Source: Strigomonas culicis
Lineage: Eukaryota > Euglenozoa > Kinetoplastea > Trypanosomatida > Trypanosomatidae
Direction: 5' to 3'
Assembly: GCA_000482145.1 (NCBI GenBank)
Contig: AUXH01000232.1
Location: 1 to 26,707, forward strand
Length of the DNA: 26,707 bases
Shown: positions 6,601 to 15,513 of the stretch, one piece after another
Layout of the letters: each line of letters starts with the position of its first letter
How positions within the stretch are numbered: position 1 is the first letter of the stretch
The notes under the pieces: model-generated
Told to the model about the DNA's origin: nothing
The model's input: the letters and a program-made list of their open reading frames with translations, nothing else
Databases searched by the model: none
Translations under genes and position numbers: made by a program

Positions 6601-9600
6601 TCACGGCTGCTCCGACAGCCACCGCTCGACCTCTTCCAGATGGCGGGAGATGCGCTTCTTATGATCGAGTGGCGCCACGGCCACCTGCGGGCGCGGGGAA
6701 GGAGAGGGATGCTCGCTCGAACGGCTCTCCTTCCGGTGGCCGCCCTGCGCGGCGCCGGCGCCGGCCGCCCGCTCCGACGGACCGTCCTCTGCTGCCGTCG
6801 CCACCGCCGGCGGCGGCACGCGCGCCTCGGCGGTGGGCATGCCGAGCGGGTCCGCGTGGGCCTGGCGCGGCGTGGCGCGCCTCCTGGGCAGCTCGCCCGC
6901 GGCGGACAGCCGCGAGGCCGTGGCGCTGGACCGGCGCGTCGCGTTCGTGCCCTTGCTGGGGCTGGCGCCGGGGCCGCGGCGGCGGCCGTCGTCGCGCCGC
7001 GGCGTGGCGCCGCGGAGGCTGACGAGCCGCTCCAGCTGCTGCGTGCGCTCGAGCACCTTGTGGAGCAGCTCCACGGCGGCCTCCTCGCCGGGCCCGCCGC
7101 CGCCGAGCACCACCGTCTCGTAGCGCAGCTCCTCCGCGCGCAGTCGGCTCGAGGCGTCCTTCAGCGTGAGCACCTCGTCGTTCAGCGCGTGCGCCATCGC
7201 CTCGAGCTCGCCCTTCACCCCGCGCAGCAGGCGCCCCTGCGCCGCGTCGCGGGACGCCTTGCAGGCCGCCATGTCCGCCCGCCACTCGTCGCGCAGCGCC
7301 TCCAGCTCCGCCTGCCGCGCGCGCACCTGGCGCTTGCGCTCCCGCAGCATGCCGCGCAGGTCAGCGAGCCGCTGCTCGTACGCCGCGTCGCGGCGCGGCC
7401 CCGCCTCCTCCACGTCCTCCAGCCGGGGAAAGGGGGACGAGAAGAGCGAGTCCGCATGGTACAGCATCTCCGGGGCGGCGCCGGTGGGCTTGATGGAGCT
7501 CGCCATGAGGCTCGCCGTCGGGTTCCCCGACATGTTGTTCGCATTCGGCGCCCGCTGCCAGGGCAGCGCGGTGCCGTTCGTGATGGGAGTGGCCAGAAGA
7601 CCATACACGGGCAGAGTGGTGGGGTTGTACTCGTCGAAAAAGCCGGACTGGTTGGTTGGCGTCGCACAGCTGGTGGGGGGGAAGATGGGCGGCCGGTCGC
7701 TCGGCGCCGTGGCCGACATGGGCAGCGCGGGCGGATGGCCGTGAACGGAGTGGTTCGCGGGCGTCGTGAGCATCTCCTCGTAGCGCTGCACCTCCTGCTG
7801 GATGGCCAGCCGCAGAGCATCCAGCCGCTCCTTCCACCTCTGCGTCGCGAGGGCCTCGTCGGCGGCGGCCTGCGAGGGCGACACACCAGGCACCGTCTTC
7901 TTTATGACAGGGGGAGACGCGAGCGCAGCTGCAGCAGGCGTGGCAGCGGTCGCCGCGGCGGTTGAGCCACCGGGTGGGGAGGGTCTCGGCAGCGGCTGCG
8001 CCGCCTCGTCCTCCAGCACCTGGATCTGCTTCAGAAGGCTACTTGTGTCTTGCTGGTGCGTGAGCGCCTCCTGGCGGATCTGACTCTGCAGCTCCGCCAG
8101 CTGGACTTGGCTCTGGTCATCCCTCACCGGCAGCGGCTGTGGAGAGAACGACATGGCCGGCGTGGCCGGCGCGGAGCTCAGGGGAGTGATGGACATGCCG
8201 TTCGACACATCCTCGCGGTACTTCGCCAGGGTCTCCTTCGCCTCCTCCAGCCGCTGGGTGCGGTACACTTCCTTCAGCGTCTCGAGCTCCTTCTCCTTCT
8301 TCGCGGTCAGCGCGTCGATCTCGGCGGTCTCCTCCGCGGCGAAGGCCTCGCGCATCTTCGCCACGTGCTGGGCAATCAGCCTCTTCTGCTCCTCCTCCGG
8401 GGGCAGCTCCACCACCGGCATGCTGCCCATCATGGAGTTGATTTTCGGCACGGGCTCGATCGCGGGCGTCTCGTAGGTCGGCGCCGGGTTCTGCAGCAGC
8501 CACTCGCGCTTCCGCTCCGTCATCTGCTTCGCGTAGGTGGGCGCCTTGCGCGGGTCGACGCGGTCCTTGACCTCCTTGAGCCGCTTCTGGTGCGCCTCCC
8601 GGATCTGCCGCACTAGCTGCTCGTGTTTGTTCTCCAGCTGTTTGAGCGACAGGAAGTAGCGCACGCTCTCGCTGTCCCGCTGCCGCAGCTCCGTGGCCGC
8701 CTCGCTGACGGTGCGCTCGCGCTCGCCGCCGCCCGTCTTGGACGCGTCGAGGGCGGTGAGCGCCGGCACCGACGCAGCCGGCGAGGCGGAGGTGCTGAAG
8801 GAGTTTCTGTGGGAGCTCAGCGGTGAGCTGAGCCCGGAGCCGATGTTGTTCTGCATCTTCCGTTGCACGAGGGCGTCTGTTTGCTGGTTGTACACCGCCT
8901 TGGCGTCCGCGATGGACTTCTGCAGCTTGGCCTCCTCCGCCTTGAGCCGCTCTTGCTCCTGTGCGGTCAGCTGAGCGCCGCTGCTCCCCGCCGCCGCTGT
9001 TGCCGCGTTTGCCTTGGCTCGCTTGATGTCGTCCTCCAATTTCTTTTGCTTCTCGTCCAGCTCCTTTTCGAGTGCCTTCAGCGCCTCTGCGTTCTCCTTC
9101 TCGAGCGCCTTCACGCAGCGCTCCATGTCTTCCCGCGCCTGCTGCAGCGCCGCCCCATCCTCTGCGTCGGCCGGTGCCGCCGCGACGCTGTCCTTCCGGC
9201 TGCTGTTTTTCTGCACGCGCTCCAGCTCGCTCTTGGCGCGCTGCACGTCGTCTGTGAGCTTCTTTATGGCGTTGCTGTGCTTTAGCTCGAGTGTCTTCAC
9301 CTTCTTCTCCGCCTCGTCGCTCGCCTTCTTCTTCACCACCTCGACATCCTCCTCGTGCTTCTTCCTGAGCGCGTCCAGAGTCTCGGCCTGCGTGCGCTTC
9401 ACCTCCTCGAGCTCCGCGTCCACCTCCTTCTGCTTCTCCGCCCGACGGGCGTCCAGCTCCTTTTTGTTCTTCTCCTCTAGTTTCAGCTTGAGGTCCACGA
9501 TGGACTGCGACTTGAGCTGCTGCAGCGCGTCTTCGTGCTCCTGGACCTCGGACTGCAGGGCCTCGACCTTGTGCCGCTCCTCCTCAACGCGCTTTGTCCA

Positions 9601-10505
9601 ACTCGCTTCGATCTTCGCGATCTCCTCGCTAATACGCGCAGCGTCAGCGTCGTCGTTCTGGTGCTCCTTCGTGAAGGCCTGCTCCAGCTCTGCCTTCTTC
9701 GCGTTCAGCAACCCCTCTAGGCGCGTCCGCTCCGCCATGTAGCGGACGTCCAGATCCATCGTGTGCTGCCGCTTCTGCGGCGCGAGCTCCTCCTCGAGCC
9801 GCTTGCGCAGCCGCGCCTCCATCTCCTTCATGTTCAGCGGACCCGGCACTGCGCCCGCCGAGGGCGACGTCGCTCCGCTGAACGAGGCGGGGAGCTCCAG
9901 CAGCGGGCGCGGGGCGAGGGCGCCGGGGCCCTCCAGCGACAGCGCGCCGAGCCGCCCGCCGGGGCGAGGCCGCCGCCCGCGCCGTGGCGCCCGGGGCCGA
10001 GCAGCGCATCCGCGATCGCCTTGGTGGCGCCCGTGCGCACGCTCGGGGGGCCGAGCGCCGCGCCCGCCCCCAGCGCGCTCGTCGTGCTCGTGTTGGCGGA
10101 GCGGAGCGCGCCGCCGACGCCGCTGGTGCTTCCCACGGCCGCCGCGCCCTCGGCGGCCGTGCCGCCGCGCTGCCGCTTCGCGCGGGCGTCCTTCACCTTC
10201 TGCTTGAAGACGTCGTCCATGGGATGCTCCCACAAGCTCTCGCCGGTCTTGAAGTTAAAGTAGTAGACCTCGTGCTCGTTGGTCTGGCACACCCGCCAGT
10301 CCGCCGGCAGCGGGCTGCGCAGACCCTCCTTTGCAACCGCGAGCAGGTCCGGCTCCGTGCTCGGGTTGATGCCGAGGTACTCGGCGTACTCTAACAGCTC
10401 ATCCTCCGGCGGCTCGTAATTCGGGTCGTAGTTATCCGGGAGGACGGTCGATACGGTACCGTCCTCGCCATGGAACACCTCTCCAGGCTGAGGCACTGCT
10501 GTCAT
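6601..10505 (-). CDS. CEP164: CEP164-like WW-domain coiled-coil protein, broken by one apparent frameshift
   Basis: This is a basal body protein candidate. In animals CEP164 sits on centriolar distal appendages (transition fibres) and is needed for cilium assembly; trypanosomes have several CEP164 paralogues. Residues 25-105 match the CEP164 N-terminus: an acidic lead-in (PPEDELLEYAEYLGINP), then a WW domain with Trp70, Tyr81-Tyr82 and Trp92. After an Ala/Gly-rich linker come long coiled coils beginning at MKEMEARLRKRLEEEL and continuing over most of the protein, with Ser/Ala/Pro-rich spacers. The start ATG at 10505 is 31 bases after a splice acceptor. The WW part is open only to 9834, while the coiled-coil part is open in another frame from about 10233 to the TGA at 6601. 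The whole span of 3905 bases is one short of a multiple of three, so a single missing base near 9950-10000 would account for it. Sequencing or assembly error is more likely than a pseudogene. Confidence 0.85.
9950..10000 (-). other. Probable frameshift position in the CEP164-like gene
   Basis: Upstream of about 9995 the WW-domain frame reads sensibly (ALLGPG...); downstream of about 9955 the coiled-coil frame does (LGALSLEGPG...). The interval is almost pure G+C with short homopolymers, including GGGG at 9961-9964, a typical place for a lost base. The upstream frame meets a stop at 9834. Confidence 0.7.
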
Positions 10506-10896
10506 GCCTCGTGACTCACACTTCTATTGATACCGCCTCGGTATAGGGTGGACACGCAACGAGTGGTCCAGCGAACAGAAAAAAAAAAAGATTGTATCTA
10601 TCGTGTAATCTACAAACAGAAAGCAGCACTTCTGTGACAAATGCTGTCCAAAATATGGCACCACGCAAGTATGAAAAAGAATACGGAGGAAAGAGTGTCA
10701 ATATAGAAAAAAACACAAGCAATGGATGCGTGATATGAATGTACACAGATTATGCTGTTATTGTTTTTTTTTAATTATTTTTAATGGTTGTTGTTCTCCT
10801 ATCTTTCTGTCTTCTCATACGACGGAAACAGATGGACAGGAGTCAACCGTGATTATCAGAAACGAGTATTTGTGAATTAGACAGCATCGATCTCCG
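10506..10896. other. Intergenic gap between NSUN2-like and CEP164-like genes
   Basis: These 391 bases are AT-rich, in contrast with both neighbours, and contain T-runs on plus around 10763-10788 and A-runs near 10578-10589 and 10708-10714. They hold the NSUN2-like 3' UTR and the CEP164 5' UTR. No additional gene is supported. Confidence 0.6.
10537..10590 (-). promoter_or_regulatory. Polypyrimidine tract and AG splice acceptor of the CEP164-like gene
   Basis: On the transcript strand a CTTTTTTTTTTTCTGT tract (10575-10590) is followed, with no earlier AG, by AG at 10537-10538. This leaves a 31-base 5' UTR and supports the ATG at 10505. Confidence 0.65.
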
Positions 10897-13800
10897 CTAC
10901 AACTCGAAAAGATCCGAAGATGTGCCGACCGCCTGTGACGGCTCGCCGAACAAAGCACGCTGCTGGCGCTGCGGCAGCTCACTCGTCGGAGTGGACGTGT
11001 CGGCCGCCGGCATGTTGAGGCTCGCGTGCTGCTGTGCGTTCGCGTGTGCGTGCTGCTGCAGCACCTCATGCGTCAGCTGCCGCCGCTCCAGGGCCAGCAG
11101 GCGGCCAAGCATCGCCGTCGTGCGGTGCCGTCCCGTGGAGGAGAGGCCGAGGGTCAGGCGCAGCGCCGGGGACGCGGCTGCCACGCGCTCCACCACGACC
11201 GGCAGCGCCCACCGCTGCATCGCCTCGTGCGGGGGATGGTGCGCGGCGGGGGTGGGGCCGGCCGCCGGTCGCGGCCGCGGCGCCGTCAGCATCACAACGG
11301 CGTTCGCGCCGCCTGCTGTCTGCAGCAGGTCCTTGTTGGTCAGCAGCCGCGCCGCCCAGTTCGCGCTCGGTCCCGCCGCAAAGGCGACATCGCTGCGGAC
11401 GCGCTGGCGCAGCGCGTTCGGCTGGCGCACCTCATCCACGTCCGACACGAGGGCCGCGTCCACTAAGAGCTCCCCCGCGCGCAGCAGCAGCTGCATGTGG
11501 GGCAGGTCCATGTGAACGAACCGCCCGGCCGTGTTTGCTGCGGCGGCCGGCCGCCCCTGCGCGTCGTGGTAGTCGCCCAGCAGCTGCGCGCCGCCCTCGG
11601 TGAGCCGCCCGCGGCCGTCCACGCAGAGGACGCCGATGTCGAGGAGCTGCGCGGTCGTCGCCGCCGCGCTCGCGCGGATGCCGCCGGCCGCCGCCAGCGC
11701 CTCCGTCGTCGCGAGGCGCAGCCCCTCCCCCTCGCGCCACAGACACGCGTAGTGCCGTTCGCTCAGAAAGTGCGCGAGCGCGTCTGCGGCGTGGTCGAAG
11801 AAGGGCAGCAGATAGTCCTGCACGGTCGGGCTGTGCGCCGTCAGGTGCACGTAGTGCTGCTGCAGCACGATGGAGGGCGCGCCCGTGCCGAGCAGCACAT
11901 CCGTGTTGACCGCCGCGCGCTTCGCGGCGAGCGTGGCCCGCCACGCCGGCGCCTCCGGCGGGGCGCTGTCCACCTGCCCGCACGGCCCGCGCTTGCGCAG
12001 GATGCACACGAAGAAGGCCTCCGCGCCGTCCGCGCGGTGAGGCAGCACGCGCCGGCAGCACGACCGCAGCCGCGCCGCGATGCGGCTCTCGCGGTGCGCG
12101 TCCGGCGGAGCGGCGGCGCCGCTGCGGGAGAGGTCCGGCAGGGTCTCCGCCGAGGGGGGAGGGAAGCACGCCTGCAGCACCCCCGCCGCGATGCGCTCGT
12201 GGCCGGCCGCGCCGTCCGCGGCGATCTCGCCGGCGTGGCGGTAGAAGCCGCCGCTCGGCGACGGCACGCACCACTGCGAAAGGCCGGGCGACAGCTCCAT
12301 GCGGTCGAGCGCCGCCGGCGCCGGGCCGACCGCCGCGTCCGCGAAGATGCCGGCCGCCAGCGTGTCCTGGCCGCCCAGCGCCGGGCGGTGCTGCGGCTGC
12401 AGCGCGGGTGGCTGCACCAGCACCAAGGCGCCGCCACTCTCGCGCAGCATGGTCGCCACCACCGCCTCGTTCTCCAGCGGGTTGATCGTGCACGTGGCGT
12501 ACACAATGGTGCCGCCGACGCGGCAGAGCACGGCCGCCTGCCGCAGCAGCCGCACCTGGTGCGGGAAGAACTCCAGCGCCCGCCGCGGATGCCACAGTCG
12601 CCACGCCATGGGGTCGCGCCCAAGGCGGCCCTCGCCGGAGCACGGCGCGTCCACGAGCACCTTGTCGAAGGCGCCCGGCGCGGCCGGCAGCTGCGCGCCG
12701 TCCCCGCGCACCACGCCGACGAGCGGCGACGTGCCGCCGACGCGCGCGGCAAGCGCGGCCGCGCGGCCCTCCCCCGCCTCGTTGGCGATGACGCACCCGC
12801 CGCGCTGCGCGCCGTGCATGGCGTCCAGCAGGAACGCGCTCTTGCCGCCGGGCGCGGCGCACAGATCCAGCACGCGCTCGCCCGGCCGCGGATCCAGGTA
12901 GCGCACCGGCAGCATGCTGGAGACGCTCTGGTACGAGAGGACGCGCTCGGCGGCCAGTGCGCGCAGCAGCTGGCGGTCGGCCGCGAGCTGCTCGTAGGGC
13001 GTCTCCGGGCCGCAGGCGAGGGTGTAGGCGCCGCTGCTGGCCGGCAGCCACGCGACCGGGCGGACGCCCGGCCGCGCCGCCACGAGCGCGCGCGCCGCCG
13101 CCGCGAAGGGGTGCGTGCTGTGGAGGCGGAAGCCGACGTGGCGCGGGCGGCGCTGCATCGCGCGGCACAGCTCCGCGCACTCGCCCTCGTCGCGCACGAG
13201 CTGCTGCCGCACCATGTAGCGCGCGAAGGAGTCGTTGGGTGCGACGGTGGCCATGTCGCGGTGCCGCTGCAGGCGCCGTAGCGCCGCCACGGCGCGGCGA
13301 TCCGCCGGCAGCAGCGCGGCGCCCGCCGCCGCCGGCCGGTGCGCCGCCAGCGCCTGGGCGACCGCCGCCTCCGCGTCCCGCGCGGTGCCGCGCGCGCGCT
13401 GCCCCTCCGCCAGCGCCTCGAGCGCGAGGGCCTCCTCCCCCGCGGCGTCGTCCAGCTGCGCAGCGCGCTCCGCATGCGGCGCGAGTGCGGCGCCGAAGGT
13501 GTGCTGGAACAGCGCCGTGAGGGTGTGCGCGTGCGCCTGCTGCGCGCGGCCCGGCGGCAGCAGCGCCACCTGCCCCTGCAGCGCCGTCTCCAGCTGCCGC
13601 AGCTCGGACGGGCTCTGGCACGCGCTGAGGGCGTCCTTCAGCCACGCCACCTCCACCGTCGGGAAGAGGTCCGGGTGCCCCAGGATCACCTTCATCGCCT
13701 CCTGGGCGACGAGAAAGTGGCGCCGCTTCTTTGCCTCCTGCAGTACCAGCGTCGCGTTCGTTCGCAGCCAGCTGCGCCGCTGCGCCTCGCTGCCGCGGTG

Positions 13801-13959
13801 CTGGCCGTCGACGCGGTCCATGCGGCGCGCCGTGTGGAGCGTGTACTGCCGCACCGCCCGCGCCAGGTGCTCGGGCGATTTGAAGGGACTAAAGAGAGGG
13901 CTGAGGTCCGCGCGCGCGGCCTTGAAGGAGTCAAATAAACGGACCGGACATGCCCTCAT
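10897..13959 (-). CDS. NSUN2-like RNA cytosine-5 methyltransferase
   Basis: This 1020-residue protein belongs to the NOL1/NOP2/Sun family and should methylate cytosines of RNA, most likely tRNA, using S-adenosylmethionine. The SAM-binding segment reads LDLCAAPGGKSAFLLDAMHG, and the two family cysteines are present in DAPCSGEG (Cys440) and VYATCTINPLENE (Cys490, expected nucleophile). NSUN2 affinity is supported by the region after the catalytic core: a LSPGLSQWCV-type block, then RSCCRRVLPHRADGAEAFFV, the counterpart of the NSUN2 LPH...GAFFVAVL segment. The 240-residue lead-in before the conserved PNDSFARYM block is longer than usual, and the C-terminal third is Ala-rich and divergent. I chose the ATG at 13959: an open frame extends to 13992 but only through a TTG, and a splice acceptor lies at 13997-13998. 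The N-terminus (MRACPVRLFDSFKAARADL) is basic and could be a mitochondrial signal; this is uncertain. Confidence 0.9.
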   Translation of the reverse strand: MRACPVRLFDSFKAARADLSPLFSPFKSPEHLARAVRQYTLHTARRMDRVDGQHRGSEAQRRSWLRTNATLVLQEAKKRRHFLVAQEAMKVILGHPDLFPTVEVAWLKDALSACQSPSELRQLETALQGQVALLPPGRAQQAHAHTLTALFQHTFGAALAPHAERAAQLDDAAGEEALALEALAEGQRARGTARDAEAAVAQALAAHRPAAAGAALLPADRRAVAALRRLQRHRDMATVAPNDSFARYMVRQQLVRDEGECAELCRAMQRRPRHVGFRLHSTHPFAAAARALVAARPGVRPVAWLPASSGAYTLACGPETPYEQLAADRQLLRALAAERVLSYQSVSSMLPVRYLDPRPGERVLDLCAAPGGKSAFLLDAMHGAQRGGCVIANEAGEGRAAALAARVGGTSPLVGVVRGDGAQLPAAPGAFDKVLVDAPCSGEGRLGRDPMAWRLWHPRRALEFFPHQVRLLRQAAVLCRVGGTIVYATCTINPLENEAVVATMLRESGGALVLVQPPALQPQHRPALGGQDTLAAGIFADAAVGPAPAALDRMELSPGLSQWCVPSPSGGFYRHAGEIAADGAAGHERIAAGVLQACFPPPSAETLPDLSRSGAAAPPDAHRESRIAARLRSCCRRVLPHRADGAEAFFVCILRKRGPCGQVDSAPPEAPAWRATLAAKRAAVNTDVLLGTGAPSIVLQQHYVHLTAHSPTVQDYLLPFFDHAADALAHFLSERHYACLWREGEGLRLATTEALAAAGGIRASAAATTAQLLDIGVLCVDGRGRLTEGGAQLLGDYHDAQGRPAAAANTAGRFVHMDLPHMQLLLRAGELLVDAALVSDVDEVRQPNALRQRVRSDVAFAAGPSANWAARLLTNKDLLQTAGGANAVVMLTAPRPRPAAGPTPAAHHPPHEAMQRWALPVVVERVAAASPALRLTLGLSSTGRHRTTAMLGRLLALERRQLTHEVLQQHAHANAQQHASLNMPAADTSTPTSELPQRQQRALFGEPSQAVGTSSDLFEL

Positions 13960-13996
13960 GGATACGAGGTACGGACGAGAAACCGTATACAAGAGA

Positions 13997-14035
13997 CTTG
14001 AATAAAAATGATCGTGTGATTACAAAAAAAAAAGG
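13997..14035 (-). promoter_or_regulatory. Polypyrimidine tract and AG splice acceptor of the NSUN2-like gene
   Basis: A run of ten T residues on the transcript strand (14024-14033) is followed by the first AG at 13997-13998. The 5' UTR would be 37 bases to the ATG at 13959, and the in-frame TTG at 13990-13992 would fall inside this UTR. Confidence 0.65.
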
Positions 14036-14200
14036 TATTCTTTGCTAAGGGGGGAATACATAAGACACTGTGCTGACGCAGACCGAAGAGAACGAAGGAA
14101 GCACTTGCGTGAGGCACAGAGCAATGGCGCTGGTAAATGACATGTGACAGCCTTTGCATTGATTTCCCTTTTGTGTTTTTCATTTGGTGTCTTTTTTTTT

Positions 14201-14215
14201 TGTGTGTGTGTGTGT
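14201..14215. repeat. Short GT dinucleotide repeat
   Basis: About seven TG units directly follow a ten-base T run. The repeat is CA on the transcript strand and probably sits in the 3' UTR of the small gene. Confidence 0.7.
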
Positions 14216-14516
14216 TTCTACTTTTTTTTTTCACATCGTAACATGAAGAAGGATGGAACAAAATGGTAAAAAGCTAGCAATCAGAAAAGGTAAGAAGTGA
14301 GTTTACAAAGACCAGGTAAGGGCGGTGAATCACTAAGATACTAACGTTCACCGCCACTTACACGATCATCCGATGCTGCACCGTCACGGCGTACGCACAC
14401 ATAGAAGCGAGCGTAGAGTCCCTAAACAAATGCAACTCCTATTCTACTAGTCCTAGAAGTGTTAACGGAAGAAAAGCAACTATAGATGCATTTGAACACA
14501 CCTTGTCACAACCACC

Positions 14517-14840
14517 CTACTTGCAAGGCCACCAGAACTCGTCAAAGGCATTCGGGTACGTGTAGCGGTACACGAACGTTTTCCTATATTTGATCTCGCG
14601 GCCGCGAGAGTCCTTGTACACGCCTAGCTCCAGCTCCACGTTACGCCACTCGCGCGCGAAGCGCTTCACGCGGTCCACGCGGGTCTCTCCGGGGATGCGC
14701 TTCTTCACATGGGCGTTAATGTCCTCGTGAACTGGGTCCCATTGCGCGGAGGGCTGGCGGATGTACTTGGTGCGCGTGGCGCACTGCAGCGCACCGGCGC
14801 CCAGCGCGCGCGCTGGGCCGAAGCAAGACAATCGCTGCAT
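14517..14840 (-). CDS. Small conserved-looking protein, probably mitochondrial, function unknown
   Basis: I do not recognise this 107-residue protein. Its N-terminus (MQRLSCFGPARALGAGALQC) is rich in Arg, Ala, Leu and Ser without acidic residues, as in a mitochondrial presequence, and is followed by a basic, aromatic-rich body ending in TYPNAFDEFWWPCK. That composition resembles small kinetoplastid mitochondrial subunits (ribosome or respiratory complexes), but nothing assigns it. Support for it being real: its codon composition is GC-rich like the large genes while the flanks are AT-rich, it begins with ATG, it has its own polypyrimidine tract and AG upstream, and it is on the same strand as its neighbours. 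There is no hydrophobic segment long enough to span a membrane. Confidence 0.75.
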   Translation of the reverse strand: MQRLSCFGPARALGAGALQCATRTKYIRQPSAQWDPVHEDINAHVKKRIPGETRVDRVKRFAREWRNVELELGVYKDSRGREIKYRKTFVYRYTYPNAFDEFWWPCK

Positions 14841-14930
14841 ATGGGGGTAGATGCTGCTCTTTTCTTCTTTCGGTATCGCGGTCCTTCTCTCACTGTTCTG
14901 CTTGTCGGGATGTGAGTCTTGGCTATAGAA

Positions 14931-15020
14931 CTAGTTGTAAAAGATACGAATGCATACAGATTTCGATGTGTGCGAATCGAGGAGAGCAGACGACAAGAAG
15001 AGCAGGAGAAATATGAAAGG
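14931..15020 (-). promoter_or_regulatory. Pyrimidine-rich tract and AG splice acceptor of the small protein gene
   Basis: The transcript strand is CT-rich at 14980-15020, and the first AG downstream is at 14931-14932 (CAACTAG), with a second at 14923-14924. The 5' UTR would be about 90 bases and contains no upstream ATG. Confidence 0.5.
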
Positions 15021-15479
15021 CGTTTCATGGACTACGTACATTCATGCTCCAACGCATGGAAAGAACCACTATCAAAAGCGATCATTGTCACACACAAAAG
15101 AAAAAGAAACCGAATTACAAATCCCAATGCTATCGCATGTAAGGGGAGATGAGTAGTCTATAATACACAGATCGTAAATACAATAAAAGAAATTCGGGGG
15201 AAAAAATGACGAAATGGAAAAGAAGGGCAGTAAAAAGAAAAAAAAAGAAGAGGAGGCGATCTTCCACAGATTTAGTACTTTCTTCTTCTTCGGAGGTGAC
15301 ACAAACATGCAACGCTGCTAGGGGTAAAAGAAAAAAAAAGGACGAACTTTACGACAGCCGTCTGTGATAAAAAAAAAAGAAAATGTATCAGTAAGCGAGC
15401 GAAACAACAAATGTACGCAAAAAGGGAAAAAAAAGAACCGAAATTACATAACATTCCTTTTTCTTCTTTTTGGTTAGGC

Positions 15480-15493
15480 GGGGGGGGGGGGGG
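15480..15493. repeat. G14 homopolymer
   Basis: Fourteen consecutive G on plus (C14 on the transcript strand) begin 20 bases downstream of the kinesin stop codon. Its exact length is uncertain in any sequencing read. Confidence 0.85.
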
Positions 15494-15513
15494 AGGCGGT
15501 CCCTTCACTACAC

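Larger units (their letters stand above)
13960..14516. other. Intergenic gap between the small protein gene and NSUN2-like gene
   Basis: These 557 bases are AT-rich. They contain plus-strand T runs (14192-14201 and 14223-14231) and a short GT repeat (14201-14215) between them, which are A- and CA-rich on the transcript strand and would lie in the 3' UTR of the small gene. I see no open frame with recognisable content. Confidence 0.6.
14841..15513. other. Long AT-rich intergenic gap after the kinesin gene
   Basis: These 673 bases are the largest gap in the window. The plus strand is rich in A and AG runs (about 15190-15260, 15328-15345, 15368-15385, 15425-15440), so the transcript strand is full of T/C tracts. 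It should contain the kinesin 3' UTR, poly(A) sites, and the small gene's 5' UTR. Plus-strand frames of up to 77 codons here are Lys/Arg/Asn-rich translations of A-rich DNA and are not supported as genes. Confidence 0.6.

Noticed and set aside
11497..13281. Plus-strand frame of 594 codons and other minus-strand frames over the NSUN2-like gene
   Set aside because: All are shadows of the methyltransferase; only one frame carries the SAM-binding and two-cysteine motifs.
14919..15156. Plus-strand frames of 68-77 codons in the kinesin/small-gene gap
   Set aside because: They are translations of A-rich DNA (Lys/Arg/Asn-rich), overlap each other in different frames, and lack splice signals on their own strand.
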